Below, piece after piece: positions 16,454-27,083 of a stretch of 52,435 bases of DNA. The notes below the pieces were generated by a model. It had not been told where the DNA came from and ran no database searches. It was given only the letters and a program-made list of their open reading frames with translations. The stretch spans positions 1 through 52,435 of the forward strand of contig NZ_AEVS01000115.1 in the NCBI RefSeq assembly GCF_000189255.1, in the 5' to 3' direction. This stretch comes from Vibrio brasiliensis LMG 20546. Its GTDB lineage: Bacteria > Pseudomonadota > Gammaproteobacteria > Enterobacterales > Vibrionaceae. Position 1 is the stretch's first letter. The number at the start of each line of letters is the position of its first letter. A program made the position numbers and the translations under genes.

Positions 16454-18907
16454 ATGGACATCTTGCTCTCTATCCTTGGCTTTACCACAGTACTGGCTGT
16501 CTGCCTCTATCATCGTAGCTCGCTGCTAGTTTCAATTGCTGCGCTGACAGTGACTATGGTTGTGCTTTCTATCTTCGGTTCAGCGGGTTCACTCAGCTGG
16601 ATACTGTTTATCGCTGCAATCGCGACATTAGCGGTTCCTTCAGTCCGTCAATCTCTTATCAGCAAAAAAGCGTTATCGCTGTTTAAAAAAGTGCTGCCTG
16701 CAATGTCTCAGACCGAGAAAGAAGCACTGGATGCAGGTACGGTTTGGTGGGAAGCGGAGCTGTTTAAAGGCAAGCCAAACTGGAACAAACTTCATGATAT
16801 TAAGACGCCTGAGCTAAGCGCTGAAGAACAGGCTTTCCTTGATGGTCCAGTCAACGAAGTGTGTGCCATGGTTAGCGATTATCAGGTCACTCATGAACTG
16901 GCAGATTTACCACCTGAAGTGTGGCAGTACCTGAAAGACAATAAGTTCTTTGCCATGATCATCAAGAAAAAATATGGTGGCCTTGAGTTTTCTGCTTACG
17001 CACAATCCCTGGTTCTTCAGAAACTAACTGGGGTTTCTGGCGTTCTCTCTTCGACAGTCGGTGTACCGAACTCTTTAGGTCCGGGTGAACTGCTACAGCA
17101 CTACGGCACAACCGATCAAAAAGATTACTACTTACCACGCCTTGCAGAAGGCAAAGAGATCCCATGTTTCGCACTGACTAGCCCTGAGGCAGGTTCTGAC
17201 GCTGGCTCAATCCCTGATTTTGGTGTGGTTTGTAAAGGCGAATGGCAAGGCAAAGAAGTGTTAGGTATGCGCCTGACATGGAACAAGCGCTACATTACTC
17301 TGGCTCCTGTTGCGACAGTACTTGGTCTGGCGTTTAAACTGCGTGACCCTGATGGTTTGCTTGGTGATCAACAAGATATTGGTATCACCTGTGCGCTTAT
17401 CCCGACAGATCTGGACGGGGTAGAGATTGGTAACCGTCATTTCCCACTCAATGTTCCTTTCCAGAATGGTCCGACACGCGGTCAGGATCTGTTTGTTCCA
17501 CTTGATTTCATCATCGGTGGTCCGAAAATGGCAGGTCAGGGCTGGCGCATGCTAGTTGAATGTCTGTCAGTAGGTCGTGGAATTACGCTGCCTTCTAACT
17601 CAACGGGTGGCATCAAGACTGCCGCGCTTGCGACTGGTGCTTACGCTCGTATTCGTCGTCAGTTCAAACAGCCTATCGGTCATATGGAAGGCGTCGAAGA
17701 GCCATTGGCGCGCCTGGGTGGTAATGCATACGTCATGGATGCAGCGAGTAATCTGACAGTTGCTGGTATCGATCTTGGTGAGAAGCCTTCGGTTATCTCT
17801 GCCATCGTTAAGTACCACTGTACTCACCGTGGTCAACAGAGCATTATCGACGCGATGGACATCGTCGGTGGTAAAGGTATCTGTATGGGTCCTTCGAACT
17901 TCCTTGCTCGTGGTTATCAGGGAGCACCGATAGCGGTAACTGTAGAAGGTGCAAACATTCTGACTCGTTCAATGATCATCTTTGGTCAGGGTGCAATTCG
18001 TTGTCATCCATATGTTCTTGAAGAGATGAACGCTGCTTACTCTGACGCTTCAGACGCACTGGACAAGTTTGATTCTGCTCTGGCTGGTCACGTCAGCTTT
18101 ACGATGAGTAATCTGGTTCGTAGCTTCTGGTTAGGTCTGACAGATGGTCGTTTCTCTGCAACTCCGGTTAAAGACTCAACCGCGCGTTACTACCAACAAC
18201 TCAACCGTTACAGTGCTAACATCGCATTACTATCCGATATTTCAATGGCGGTACTTGGCGGTTCTCTGAAACGTAAAGAACGTCTGTCTGCTCGTCTGGG
18301 TGACATCCTTAGTCAGCTTTACCTGAGCTCTGCAACATTAAAACGTTATGAAAGTGATGGTCGTATTGCCGATGATCTACCGCTGGTTCACTGGGGTCTG
18401 CAAGATAGCCTCAAACAGACTGAAGTAGCGATTGATGAGTTCTTAGCAAACTTCCCGAACAAGTTTATTGGTAAAGCACTACGTCTGCTTATCATGCCAT
18501 TTGGTCGCGTACGTAAAGCACCAAATGACAAGCTGGATAGCAAAGTCGCGCAAATTCTGCAGACACCAAGCGAAACTCGTTCACGCATTGGTCGTAACCA
18601 ATACTTCGTTGCGAGTGAAAACAACGCGGTTGGTCGTATTGAGCAAGCGCTAGAAATTATTCTCGAAGCTGAACCTCTGTTCGACAAGATCTGTAAACAA
18701 CTTGGTCAACGTCGTCCGTTCCTTCGCCTTGATGAAGTGGGTAAATTAGGTCTGGAGAAAGGCATCATTGATAACGATGAAGCGAAGCTGCTAACAGAAG
18801 CTGAGCAGCACCGTCTATACGTTATTAATGTCGATGACTTCAGCCCTGAGGAACTGGCTGCAAAGCCAATGCCGCAACTTTCTCCACAGATGGATGAAGT
18901 GGCGTAA
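16454..18907 (+). CDS. fadE: Acyl-CoA dehydrogenase FadE
   Basis: FadE is the FAD-dependent enzyme of the first beta-oxidation step, acyl-CoA to trans-2-enoyl-CoA. The 817-residue product matches the unusually long FadE class (E. coli 814). Two N-terminal membrane segments (about residues 3-22 and 25-62) anchor it. The acyl-CoA dehydrogenase core spans about 110-520, with [32 protein letters not shown] and [23 protein letters not shown], and a long helical C-terminal region follows. AAGGAA precedes the ATG. The gene is monocistronic, with its own terminator and a FadR-like operator. Confidence 0.97.
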   Translation: MDILLSILGFTTVLAVCLYHRSSLLVSIAALTVTMVVLSIFGSAGSLSWILFIAAIATLAVPSVRQSLISKKALSLFKKVLPAMSQTEKEALDAGTVWWEAELFKGKPNWNKLHDIKTPELSAEEQAFLDGPVNEVCAMVSDYQVTHELADLPPEVWQYLKDNKFFAMIIKKKYGGLEFSAYAQSLVLQKLTGVSGVLSSTVGVPNSLGPGELLQHYGTTDQKDYYLPRLAEGKEIPCFALTSPEAGSDAGSIPDFGVVCKGEWQGKEVLGMRLTWNKRYITLAPVATVLGLAFKLRDPDGLLGDQQDIGITCALIPTDLDGVEIGNRHFPLNVPFQNGPTRGQDLFVPLDFIIGGPKMAGQGWRMLVECLSVGRGITLPSNSTGGIKTAALATGAYARIRRQFKQPIGHMEGVEEPLARLGGNAYVMDAASNLTVAGIDLGEKPSVISAIVKYHCTHRGQQSIIDAMDIVGGKGICMGPSNFLARGYQGAPIAVTVEGANILTRSMIIFGQGAIRCHPYVLEEMNAAYSDASDALDKFDSALAGHVSFTMSNLVRSFWLGLTDGRFSATPVKDSTARYYQQLNRYSANIALLSDISMAVLGGSLKRKERLSARLGDILSQLYLSSATLKRYESDGRIADDLPLVHWGLQDSLKQTEVAIDEFLANFPNKFIGKALRLLIMPFGRVRKAPNDKLDSKVAQILQTPSETRSRIGRNQYFVASENNAVGRIEQALEIILEAEPLFDKICKQLGQRRPFLRLDEVGKLGLEKGIIDNDEAKLLTEAEQHRLYVINVDDFSPEELAAKPMPQLSPQMDEVA

Positions 18908-18924
18908 CTTATCTCATAAATAGC

Positions 18925-18955
18925 AAAAGGGCTGCCGAGGCAGCCCTTTTTATTT
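18925..18955. terminator. fadE terminator, probably bidirectional
   Basis: The arms GGGCTGCC and GGCAGCCC enclose GA. T-rich sequence follows on the right and AAAA lies on the left. It lies 20 bp past fadE and also faces the end of the leftward dnaQ unit. Confidence 0.85.
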
Positions 18956-18997
18956 CTCTCTAAGCGGCAAGTGTTGCCACCAGCCCCTAACTTGCTG

Positions 18998-20248
18998 TTA
19001 CTTCTTCGGCATATCCAATTGCATCTCTGGCAGAGCTTGTCTGCTCGCTTTTAGTTTGCGCATTACAAACCAGACAGCAAGACCCAAAATCAAGACCACT
19101 ACGTTACCGACACCTATCAAAATCATAGTGCGGGTTCGTTTCGCTTCACGCATTTCCTGTAACTGGATCTCTTCCATAAGCTTTTGCTGCTTGAGACGCT
19201 CTTCTTCCTGTAAGCGGCGGGTTTCAGCAATATCGACCTCATCCACAACGCTATATGTGTGAACACTAACAGGAAAGATTAGCGGACGCTCTGAGCCCAT
19301 TTCAGTCGCAAACGCCTTACCATGCCATTCATAAAGACCAAGGTCTGCACTGTATGGAATTTCAAGTGTTAGCTTATTACTCTCTTTGTCCGCACTGCCC
19401 TGCACTGTAGTCACTGCTTTGTTGGGAGCCGTATGTTCAATATGACCAGCAATAGAGCCTGGCTGAATCATTCCCTGCTCGCCAGCAAAAACAATTTTGT
19501 TAGGGCTCATCTCATCACGAGACTGTATAAAGGTGGCCTGCAGAGGTGACGGATAGACCAGAACTTCTTGTTCCTGAGCGCGAAGGAAAACACCATTACC
19601 GGAAGTTATCCTGACGCGGTACTTACCCGGTTCACTGGTGATAGGCAGAGCAACTGTGAAGATCCCATCACCGGCAACTTCATCGAGACCTTTGCCATCA
19701 TCAGCGAACTCGCCAATCACTTCAGGCAGCGGGCGCGCTTCCTTAATTAAGTCTTCTTCGTTTTCAACATACTTAGTGAAAGTGACTTTTAGCTTAACGC
19801 GGTCGAGAAAGTCCCTGAGTACCAGCGGCTGATCATCTGACGTCAGGCGGGCATTAAATTTAAGCGATTCACCATTATAAAGTCGGTTAGGCAGAGTATC
19901 TGTTGATAACTCCAGATGAGAAATGAGTTTGATTTTGTTCTTAGGCGTCACTTTACCGATCGCCTGCCAAGGACCAGGCATCGGGTTGTCGATAGAGACA
20001 ATGTCCATCGAAGACTCTTGATACCAGCGGACGTTATCCGGACTACGCCAAGCATAATATTTTTTGCCATCCGGTCTGACTAACACAACGGGTTGAGAAC
20101 TTTGAGCCCGATAGATAACAAAAGTGATCTGTTTGATCGAAGGGTCAACCCTAAAGCGGTTGTCCAACAGCGACATTGAGGATCCTTCGGCTGTATAGCC
20201 TAACGAACTAAACAAAAAACCTAAAATGGCAATCCAGAACCTCAACAT
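18998..20248 (-). CDS. Membrane-anchored protein of TIGR03503 type, function unknown
   Basis: The 416-residue product has an N-terminal signal (about 1-19, ending GYTAEG), a large periplasmic part with beta-sandwich character, a charged Glu/Gln/Arg-rich coiled coil (about 345-372, ETRRLQEEERLKQQKLMEE), one membrane helix (about 376-395) and a short basic cytoplasmic tail. A calcium-loop-like ADDGKGLDEVAGDGIFTVAL sits at about 182-201. I recall this architecture next to dnaQ in Vibrio and relatives as the uncharacterised TIGR03503 family; that name is from memory. It starts 8 bp after the dnaQ stop, so the two are probably co-transcribed. Confidence 0.8.
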   Translation of the reverse strand: MLRFWIAILGFLFSSLGYTAEGSSMSLLDNRFRVDPSIKQITFVIYRAQSSQPVVLVRPDGKKYYAWRSPDNVRWYQESSMDIVSIDNPMPGPWQAIGKVTPKNKIKLISHLELSTDTLPNRLYNGESLKFNARLTSDDQPLVLRDFLDRVKLKVTFTKYVENEEDLIKEARPLPEVIGEFADDGKGLDEVAGDGIFTVALPITSEPGKYRVRITSGNGVFLRAQEQEVLVYPSPLQATFIQSRDEMSPNKIVFAGEQGMIQPGSIAGHIEHTAPNKAVTTVQGSADKESNKLTLEIPYSADLGLYEWHGKAFATEMGSERPLIFPVSVHTYSVVDEVDIAETRRLQEEERLKQQKLMEEIQLQEMREAKRTRTMILIGVGNVVVLILGLAVWFVMRKLKASRQALPEMQLDMPKK

Positions 20249-20256
20249 CCTTTCTC

Positions 20257-20994
20257 CTACTGACGCCAGAGACAGCTACCGCTCTTCTCTACTATGTCTA
20301 ATCTACTTTGGTGGGCTTCTAATTCATCGGCTGTTGCACGCAAAACCTTTAGCGATTTTCGCCCACTTGCCACACGTTTTATCGCTTCGCCCCCATCTTC
20401 ACTGGAGTTACCAGCATTAAACTGCAACGAAGTCTGGCCACCTGTCATTAACAGGTAGACATCAGCCAGGATCTCAGCATCGAGCAATGCCCCGTGGAGA
20501 GTACGGTGAGAGTTATCTATTCCGTAACGGTCACAGAGAATATCAAGGTTGTTTCGCTTGCCCGGGAAGATTTTCTTCGCCATGGCCAGCGTATCAGTCA
20601 CTTTACAGTAGTCGACGGTTTTACCGATGCTTGGGTCAAGCATGCCAAACTCGTGATCCATAAAGCCGACGTCGAAGGGTGCGTTGTGTGCTACCAGCTC
20701 AGCGCCTTTGATGAACTCGAGGAACTCAGCATGCACATCACGATAGTCAGGTTTGTCGACCAGAAACTCATCAGTAATACCGTGAACTTCTACCGCATCA
20801 GGCTGAATCTCACGATCTGGCTTGATGTAAACGTGGAAATGACGCCCGGTTAGTTTACGGTTGATGATCTCTACAGCACCGATTTCAATGATTCGGTGGT
20901 CTTGGTAGTGAGGTCCGCCCTCACGGTTCATACCTGTGGTTTCGGTATCGAGAACCACAATACGATGTTGATTAGAATTGTTGCTGGTATTCAT
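20257..20994 (-). CDS. dnaQ: DNA polymerase III epsilon subunit (3'-5' proofreading exonuclease)
   Basis: This is the proofreading subunit of the replicative polymerase core, partner of DnaE (encoded at 29496). The 245-residue product is a DEDDh exonuclease with Asp16 and Glu18 (VVLDTETTGM), the ExoII motif HNAPFDVGFMDHEF and ExoIII with RTLHGALLDAEILADVYLLM. The C-terminal tail (about 190-245) is the expected alpha-binding region. It is divergent from rnhA with 56 bp between, an arrangement shared with E. coli. Confidence 0.97.
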   Translation of the reverse strand: MNTSNNSNQHRIVVLDTETTGMNREGGPHYQDHRIIEIGAVEIINRKLTGRHFHVYIKPDREIQPDAVEVHGITDEFLVDKPDYRDVHAEFLEFIKGAELVAHNAPFDVGFMDHEFGMLDPSIGKTVDYCKVTDTLAMAKKIFPGKRNNLDILCDRYGIDNSHRTLHGALLDAEILADVYLLMTGGQTSLQFNAGNSSEDGGEAIKRVASGRKSLKVLRATADELEAHQSRLDIVEKSGSCLWRQ

Positions 20995-21050
20995 AACAAT
21001 ATGTGTGTCAGACTATGCCAATAATGTGCTTAACCCAATAGTATCAAATC

Positions 21051-21515
21051 ATGACGAAACAGGTGGAAATTTTCACTGATGGTTCTTGTTTAGGTAATCC
21101 AGGTCCTGGTGGTTACGGCGTTGTTCTACGCTATAAACAGACTGAGAAAACGCTCGCTAAAGGCTACACACTCACCACCAACAACCGTATGGAAATGCTG
21201 GCAACCATCGTTGCTCTTAAAGCGTTAAAAGAGCCATGTGACGTTATTCTGACCACAGATAGCCAGTACGTGCGTCAGGGTATTACCCAGTGGATTCACA
21301 ACTGGAAAAAGCGTGGCTGGAAAACAGCGGATAAAAAACCTGTAAAGAACGCCGATCTATGGCAAGCACTTGATGCGGAAACACAACGCCACCAAGTCGA
21401 CTGGCGCTGGGTTAAGGGCCACGCAGGACACCGAGAAAACGAAATGTGTGATGAACTCGCACGCGCCGCCGCAGAAAACCCGACCGAAGAAGATACCGGG
21501 TATATTCCTAGCTAA
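21051..21515 (+). CDS. rnhA: Ribonuclease HI
   Basis: RNase HI cleaves RNA in RNA-DNA hybrids. The 154-residue product keeps every catalytic residue at the E. coli position: Asp10 ([14 protein letters not shown]), Glu48 (NNRMEMLA), Asp70 (TTDSQYV), His124 (KGHAGH) and Asp134 (MCDELAR). The basic handle region ([14 protein letters not shown]) is present. Its stop overlaps the stop of the convergent methyltransferase gene by 4 bp (CTAA serves both). Confidence 0.98.
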   Translation: MTKQVEIFTDGSCLGNPGPGGYGVVLRYKQTEKTLAKGYTLTTNNRMEMLATIVALKALKEPCDVILTTDSQYVRQGITQWIHNWKKRGWKTADKKPVKNADLWQALDAETQRHQVDWRWVKGHAGHRENEMCDELARAAAENPTEEDTGYIPS

Positions 21516-22255
21516 TTGGAACTGCTACGCCGATTCGAAACCTTGTAATTGACGCCCAATGGCGTCAATTTTCGTTTTAGTTTCCAGTGAGGCTTGATCG
21601 GTTTAAGCGGATAAGTTCGTTTTCTCGCCACAATAAAGTAGAGACTACCTACTGGCGAAGCCCAATCACCCAAACTGTTCTCTAGCCAAGTCCACATGGT
21701 GCGATATTTTTGCATCGGAAACAGCGCATAGCTGTCACACTCCAAAACCTGATAGTTGAGCAGCCCCAACCAGTCTTTGACTCGGTTAGGCGTAAACATC
21801 CTGCCACTCCAGGGAAGGTTATTTCGTCGCCAGGGCATTAAGCTCGCCAACCCAGTGAAGCTGATGGGATTGAAGCCAGTAATGATCAGATATCCATCGT
21901 CAATCATTACGCGGTCAACTTCACGTAACATTCGATGAGGGTCATTACAGTAGTCAAGCTGATGAGCCATCAAAACCGCATCAAAGCTTTTCTCTAAAAA
22001 GGGCAAATCGTAACCATCTGCAATAACATTGTGCAAAGGGTTCTGGATATCTAGGTGAACTTGATGTTGAATATTACAGTTGAAGCTGGTTAACTCACAG
22101 CTCAACCCGCCCAGCTTAAGTAGGTGATATCCGAATAGTTTTGGGCACCATTCGTCAATGCGGGTTTGAATTGAATCACTGACCCACTGGCCATTTTTTA
22201 GCTGAGACCATGAATGAGGCTTTTCAAGCTTTTTGCTGCTACGTGCTGGCTTCAT
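21512..22255 (-). CDS. yafS: SAM-dependent methyltransferase, YafS-like
   Basis: The 247-residue product is a class I methyltransferase-fold protein. The acidic-loop region [55 protein letters not shown] (about 78-131) contains the typical post-I and motif IV/V pattern, although motif I is degenerate ([16 protein letters not shown]). Substrate is unknown. The name follows synteny: E. coli has gloB-yafS-rnhA-dnaQ in the same order. The 3' end overlaps rnhA and the 5' end is divergent from gloB. Confidence 0.87.
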   Translation of the reverse strand: MKPARSSKKLEKPHSWSQLKNGQWVSDSIQTRIDEWCPKLFGYHLLKLGGLSCELTSFNCNIQHQVHLDIQNPLHNVIADGYDLPFLEKSFDAVLMAHQLDYCNDPHRMLREVDRVMIDDGYLIITGFNPISFTGLASLMPWRRNNLPWSGRMFTPNRVKDWLGLLNYQVLECDSYALFPMQKYRTMWTWLENSLGDWASPVGSLYFIVARKRTYPLKPIKPHWKLKRKLTPLGVNYKVSNRRSSSN

Positions 22256-22294
22256 ATATAACCTGCTTCACTCTTGGTAACTGGAGACACAACC

Positions 22295-23053
22295 ATGTTG
22301 AATATCAAAAGCATACCTGCATTTAATGATAATTACATCTGGCTGATTCAAAATAGCGATCGTCGTTGTGCTGTCGTTGATCCGGGTGATGCGGCTCCGG
22401 TGCTCGCGTATTTGAACGAACACAATCTGAGTTTAGAGGCGATTCTGATCACTCACCACCATAATGACCATATTGGTGGTGTACCAGAACTGGTAAGACA
22501 GTTCCCGCAGGTAGACGTGGTAGGCCCGGCAAATGAGCCTGTACCCACTCTCACGCACGCTGTTGAAGCCGGTGATCAGATTGAACTGTTTGATGAAGTC
22601 TTCTTTGTTTTGGGTTTAGAGGGGCATACCAGTGGACATATTGGCTATGTTGGTGATGGTAAGCTGTTCTGCGGTGATGTCCTGTTCTCAGCAGGCTGTG
22701 GTCGCGTGTTCGAAGGCACTATGGAACAAATGCACACCTCGCTCAGCAAACTGGCCGCTCTGCCAGAAGAGACAGAGGTTTACTGCGCTCATGAATATAC
22801 CACCAGCAATGTCGCTTTTGCGTTAGCGGTTGAGCCAGATAACAGCCAACTACAACAATATCGCGACGAAGTTAACCGTCTTAGAGCTCAGAACCAACCT
22901 ACTCTGCCAACCACAATTCGTCGTGAGAAATGGATTAACCCGTTTCTGCGTACTGACCAGCCAAGTGTCATCCGTTCAGTGGCGAATCGAACGTCACAAA
23001 CTGATCCATTAGCGATTTTTACTGCATTACGTGAGTGGAAGAACGAATTTTAA
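22295..23053 (+). CDS. gloB: Hydroxyacylglutathione hydrolase (glyoxalase II)
   Basis: GloB hydrolyses S-lactoylglutathione to lactate and glutathione in methylglyoxal detoxification. The 252-residue metallo-beta-lactamase-fold product has the dinuclear metal motif T53-H-H-H-N-D-H59, then a conserved [28 protein letters not shown] and CAHEYTTSN, and a C-terminal glyoxalase II domain ending with [20 protein letters not shown] chose the ATG at 22295 (GGAGA upstream); a GTG at 22274 would add seven residues. Confidence 0.97.
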   Translation: MLNIKSIPAFNDNYIWLIQNSDRRCAVVDPGDAAPVLAYLNEHNLSLEAILITHHHNDHIGGVPELVRQFPQVDVVGPANEPVPTLTHAVEAGDQIELFDEVFFVLGLEGHTSGHIGYVGDGKLFCGDVLFSAGCGRVFEGTMEQMHTSLSKLAALPEETEVYCAHEYTTSNVAFALAVEPDNSQLQQYRDEVNRLRAQNQPTLPTTIRREKWINPFLRTDQPSVIRSVANRTSQTDPLAIFTALREWKNEF

Positions 23054-23123
23054 CGATTTGCTGCTTGTCACCCACTGAGGGAGGCAAGTATTATCAGCAG
23101 CCAAATAGAAAAAGGGCTGTGCA

Positions 23124-24686
23124 ATGCGAGTTAAACACAGCTGGGTATTAGCGTTACTTTTGACAGGTTGTCAGCTTACCCAGCCGACCGATTCTGGAGA
23201 AGCCGTTGCTCCGGAAACAAACAATCCAACCACTAAACAGACTGAGCCAGTTGCTCAGCCGGAAAAGCCGGTAGTCAAAGTAGAGCCTGTGGTCACACCG
23301 CAAACTCAACAAGATGTCTGGCAGCGTATCGCTATGCAGCTCGATATGCCGATCCCAGACCATCAATTGGTCGACTATTACCGCACCTGGTATCTAAAAC
23401 ACCCGAATCATCTCAAAACCGTATCAAAGCGTGCTGAACCTTTCCTATATCTGATCACAGATAAAATTGAGCAACGTGGTCTGCCACTAGAGCTAGCACT
23501 CCTGCCAGTCGTCGAAAGTTCGTTCGACGCATTCGCCTACTCTCATGGTAGTGCCGCAGGTTTATGGCAATTCGTGCCTGGTACCGGGGAGATGTACGGT
23601 CTGAAGCAAAACTTCTGGTACGACGGTCGTCGCGATGTTCCTGCAGCAACTGATGCAGCACTTGATTACCTCACTTACCTTAACAAACGCTTCGATGGTG
23701 ACTGGACGCACGCAATCGCCGCGTACAACAGCGGTGGTGGTCGTGTTTCAAGCGCAATCCGCAAGAACAAAAAACTGGGTAAGCCGATTGATTTCTTCTC
23801 GTTAGACTTGCCAAAAGAGACCAGTGGTTATGTGCCAAAGCTTCTTGCTCTGGCTGACATTGTCGCCAACCAAGAAAAGTACGGTCTCGACATTCCATCA
23901 ATCAGCAACCAACAGGTTGTCGAACTGGTGAACCCTAAAGAGCAACTCGACCTTGCTATCGCAGCCAATTACGCAGGTATCAGTGTCAAACAGCTGCAAA
24001 GCCTGAACCCAGCATACAACCAATGGGCTACGGCACCGGATGGTCCTCACCAATTACTTCTGCCAGTAGAGAATGTCGCTCAGTTTAACAACGCGGCGAG
24101 CCAGAACCGTGGCAAAGGTATGAAGGTTGTACGCTACAAGGTTAAATCTGGTGACAGCCTGAGTGTGCTGGCACAGAAATACAACACCACAGCAAAAGTG
24201 ATTCGCACGGCGAACAATCTGAACGGTAACAACATCCGTGTCGGCCAACACTTGATGATCCCGACCTCTACCCGCGATGACAAAGCCTATGCCCTTAGCG
24301 CATCAAACCGCTTAGCAAAAACTCAGGCTAAGACTCGTGGTCAATACAAACTGACTCACACTGTACGCTCTGGTGATAGTCTGTGGTCAATTGCTCGTGC
24401 CAACAAAGTCTCGCACCAGTCTCTTGCAAAATGGAATGGCATGGGACCACGCGACACACTGCGTGTTGGCCAGAAGCTAGTGATTTGGAAAAACAGTTCA
24501 GATGGCGCCATCATTCGAACTGTCTTCTATAACGTACGTTCTGGTGACACTATCAGTGGTATTGCCAGCAAGTTTAAAGTTAAGTCCAATGACATCGTCA
24601 AATGGAACGACCTCAGCAAACAGAAGTACCTCAAGCCAGGTCAGAAGCTGAAACTATACGTTGATGTAACTAAGGTAAGTGTATGA
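23124..24686 (+). CDS. mltD: Membrane-bound lytic murein transglycosylase D
   Basis: MltD is a lipoprotein that cleaves peptidoglycan glycan strands with 1,6-anhydro product. The 520-residue product has a lipobox (LLLTGC, Cys16), a proline/threonine-rich linker to about residue 55, an SLT domain (about 105-235) with the catalytic Glu in LPVVESSFD and GLWQFVPGTGEMYGL, and three LysM peptidoglycan-binding modules (about 338-384, 412-456 and 470-516), each opening with V(K/R)SGDS/T. E. coli MltD (452 residues) has two LysM modules, so a third is an extension. The end overlaps the next gene by 4 bp. Confidence 0.96.
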   Translation: MRVKHSWVLALLLTGCQLTQPTDSGEAVAPETNNPTTKQTEPVAQPEKPVVKVEPVVTPQTQQDVWQRIAMQLDMPIPDHQLVDYYRTWYLKHPNHLKTVSKRAEPFLYLITDKIEQRGLPLELALLPVVESSFDAFAYSHGSAAGLWQFVPGTGEMYGLKQNFWYDGRRDVPAATDAALDYLTYLNKRFDGDWTHAIAAYNSGGGRVSSAIRKNKKLGKPIDFFSLDLPKETSGYVPKLLALADIVANQEKYGLDIPSISNQQVVELVNPKEQLDLAIAANYAGISVKQLQSLNPAYNQWATAPDGPHQLLLPVENVAQFNNAASQNRGKGMKVVRYKVKSGDSLSVLAQKYNTTAKVIRTANNLNGNNIRVGQHLMIPTSTRDDKAYALSASNRLAKTQAKTRGQYKLTHTVRSGDSLWSIARANKVSHQSLAKWNGMGPRDTLRVGQKLVIWKNSSDGAIIRTVFYNVRSGDTISGIASKFKVKSNDIVKWNDLSKQKYLKPGQKLKLYVDVTKVSV

Positions 24687-25369
24687 ACCCGTCAAGTAAC
24701 CCTTTGATTATGCTAGTCGATATTTTCCGTTCGCCTAGCGCTTGTTTTCTGGCTCTCTACCAACGCGGAGCATGGGGCTGGCAACCATACATCTTCTTGA
24801 TTCTCTCTCCATTTCTATTTTGGGGCGCTTACTTTGATATGGTCAACTTTGAGTGGTTAAGAGAAGTTCTTGCCTCTCAATTGGCTGTCACTAATCCAAA
24901 ACAGCTTGAGTTGCTTGATGCAAATACTTTGATGGCGAGTGAAATCATCAGCGATATTGCAGGCCGCACACTAACCATTCTAATGCTGGCGTTTTGGTTC
25001 AATCTGGCGACTAAGCCGAGTCAACATCAACACGGCTTTTGGAAGTGGTTTGCAGCCAGTGCTGTGATTACCTTCCCAGCAATTATTGGTGATCTGGCAA
25101 GTTATGTAAGTGTGTTGCTAAAGCACGGTCAGGTGCTAGTGTATGCCGCAGATCTGAATAGCCTTAATGGTTTACTGAAACTGCCACTGACCAATCCTTG
25201 GTCTCAGTTTGCCAGCTCATTCCCGCTTCTACTACCATGGTACATTGCTTTAGGCTATGCCGCGGTAGGTACCTGGACTGAGTTTGAACGTGGTCAGGCA
25301 CTGGCGATTTCAGCGCTACCATGGTTGGCTTACTACCTTATCTGGGCGCTGTACATTGTGATTTTTTAA
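24683..25369 (+). CDS. Multi-spanning membrane protein, Yip1-like
   Basis: The 228-residue product has about five membrane segments (near 28-47, 88-110, 118-145, 178-195 and 203-228). It opens with PLIMLVDIFRSPSACFLALYQRGAWGWQPYIFLIL, a layout typical of bacterial Yip1-domain proteins, in which a short region before the first helix reads like 'ifrsP..cF..l'. The function of these proteins in bacteria is not established. Its ATG overlaps the mltD stop (ATGA), so it is translationally coupled to a peptidoglycan enzyme. Confidence 0.75.
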   Translation: MNPSSNPLIMLVDIFRSPSACFLALYQRGAWGWQPYIFLILSPFLFWGAYFDMVNFEWLREVLASQLAVTNPKQLELLDANTLMASEIISDIAGRTLTILMLAFWFNLATKPSQHQHGFWKWFAASAVITFPAIIGDLASYVSVLLKHGQVLVYAADLNSLNGLLKLPLTNPWSQFASSFPLLLPWYIALGYAAVGTWTEFERGQALAISALPWLAYYLIWALYIVIF

Positions 25370-25379
25370 TCACACCCTG

Positions 25380-26222
25380 CTATAAGTGAAAAGTCACTAA
25401 AATTGGATTATGGTCAGAGGCGTCAGAGATTGGCGCCTCTGCTTTTTCTAGCTTCAGACCGCGATAAAAAACATGGTCCAGAGGTAAACCAGTAATAAAT
25501 TGGGTTCGATTATCACTGGTATAATTGACCTCTTTCAGCCCCACCGCGCTAAGTGATTCTGACATCACCTTAAGTCGCTGCTCACTCCAACTATTGAAGT
25601 CTCCGGCAACAATAACCGGTCCCTGATGCTGACTTAATTCATCAACCAACACCTTCAGTTGACGATGGTATTCCTCCGTGCCATAAGTAAAGTTGACCGC
25701 ATGGATATTGACCACAGCCAATTGCTGACCGTTGGATAATGGGTAGAGAGCATAGAGTGCTGATTTAGGCAGACGAAGCCAGGGTTCCAGTTCAGTGTAG
25801 GCGCAAGCTTTAGATGGTGAATCAAGAGACAGGTTCAATACCCCTGCTGTGGTGTCAAATGCCTTAAACGCATCAACCTGACTGCCGAACCACTGCCCCT
25901 TGCTGATCCACTCTTTAAGCTGCGGCGTCATACTGGCTTCCTGCAGTAACACCAACTGCTTGCCCTGCGCATACTGATCTAAGCGGCTGCGCCAGGTATC
26001 GCGATTCTGCTTATAAATATTCCACACTAATAGGTTAATTCGATTGTCTTCATCAAGCACCGCCGCTTGCTCGTTGTTATAGCACTGAAGGGAGAGCTGT
26101 TCTTCCCCGCTGTTGTATGAGGAGATTTGTGCCTGTTGTGGAAGGCTGAAAACTGTCTGGTAACCGGCAAATACAACGCCAGCAATTAGCAAAGGAAGAG
26201 CAAGTAATCGAATTTTTTTCAT
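25380..26222 (-). CDS. yafD: Endonuclease/exonuclease/phosphatase family protein, YafD-like
   Basis: This 280-residue protein has a short N-terminal membrane or signal segment (about 3-22) and then an EEP-fold domain. Motifs [21 protein letters not shown] (metal-binding Glu), [16 protein letters not shown] and the C-terminal [11 protein letters not shown]...[12 protein letters not shown] are the complete EEP catalytic set. The cleaved substrate is unknown. It sits near mltD and gloB as E. coli yafD does. I chose the ATG at 26222; a GTG at 26228 is an alternative. It ends 10 bp from the convergent Yip1-like gene. Confidence 0.87.
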   Translation of the reverse strand: MKKIRLLALPLLIAGVVFAGYQTVFSLPQQAQISSYNSGEEQLSLQCYNNEQAAVLDEDNRINLLVWNIYKQNRDTWRSRLDQYAQGKQLVLLQEASMTPQLKEWISKGQWFGSQVDAFKAFDTTAGVLNLSLDSPSKACAYTELEPWLRLPKSALYALYPLSNGQQLAVVNIHAVNFTYGTEEYHRQLKVLVDELSQHQGPVIVAGDFNSWSEQRLKVMSESLSAVGLKEVNYTSDNRTQFITGLPLDHVFYRGLKLEKAEAPISDASDHNPILVTFHL

Positions 26223-26241
26223 TTCCACCTATCCAAAAATT

Positions 26242-26267
26242 AAAAAAGAGCCATGCGGCTCTTTTTT
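26242..26267. terminator. glnB terminator
   Basis: The arms AAAAAAGAGCC and GGCTCTTTTTT around ATGC are symmetric. On the minus strand it follows the glnB stop by about 12 bp. Confidence 0.88.
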
Positions 26268-26278
26268 CAAACTGTGTC

Positions 26279-26626
<348 letters not shown>

Positions 26627-26671
26627 TTAAACTATTGTTACTAGCGCCATTATCCCACGATAGTCAGGTAA

Positions 26672-26702
26672 TAAAAAGCCCGAGCGATTAATGCTCGGGC
26701 TG
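26672..26702 (-). terminator. Terminator of the cytochrome c gene
   Basis: The arms AGCCCGAGC and GCTCGGGCT enclose GATTAAT; the minus strand then has a T run (plus-strand AAAAA at 26673-26677). Confidence 0.87.
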
Positions 26703-26718
26703 AATTCTCATTGCAGAG

Positions 26719-27033
26719 TTACTTTAAGCTTGCGTAGTACGCTGCAAGGTTAGCGACATCTGCATCACTGAGTGCAGCAGCCTGCGCTTGCATTACTGCG
26801 GCTAAACCACCGTTGCGCTCTTTGTTTTTGTAAGCGTTAAGTGATGACACAATGTACTGTTCATTCTGACCTTTAAGGTTTGGATAGCCTGGGATGGTTG
26901 CAATACCATCTGCACCATGACATGCAGCACACACTGCTGCTTTCGCTTGTCCTGCTGCTACATCACCAGCAGCCAGTACCTGACCGCTTAGAAGACCCAT
27001 TCCAATTACCAATCCAATAGCGATTTTCTTCAT
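26719..27033 (-). CDS. Small periplasmic cytochrome c (class I, c553/c5-like)
   Basis: This is a monohaem electron carrier. The 104-residue product has a signal peptide cleaved near residue 22 (SGQVLAAG), a single haem-attachment motif C35-A-A-C38-H39, a GYPNLKGQ loop and a candidate axial Met near residue 80 (AAVMQAQ). Mature length is about 80 residues. The redox partner is not shown by context: neighbours are tilS and glnB, each in its own unit. Confidence 0.92.
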   Translation of the reverse strand: MKKIAIGLVIGMGLLSGQVLAAGDVAAGQAKAAVCAACHGADGIATIPGYPNLKGQNEQYIVSSLNAYKNKERNGGLAAVMQAQAAALSDADVANLAAYYASLK

Positions 27034-27083
27034 TGCTCTTCCTTATAATTCCATATTAGTTGTGCGTTATTATGTATACAATT

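Noticed and set aside
16267-16488. 73-codon minus-strand frame upstream of and overlapping fadE
   Set aside because: It overlaps the fadE start and the FadR site, shows no ribosome-binding site and has no recognisable motif.
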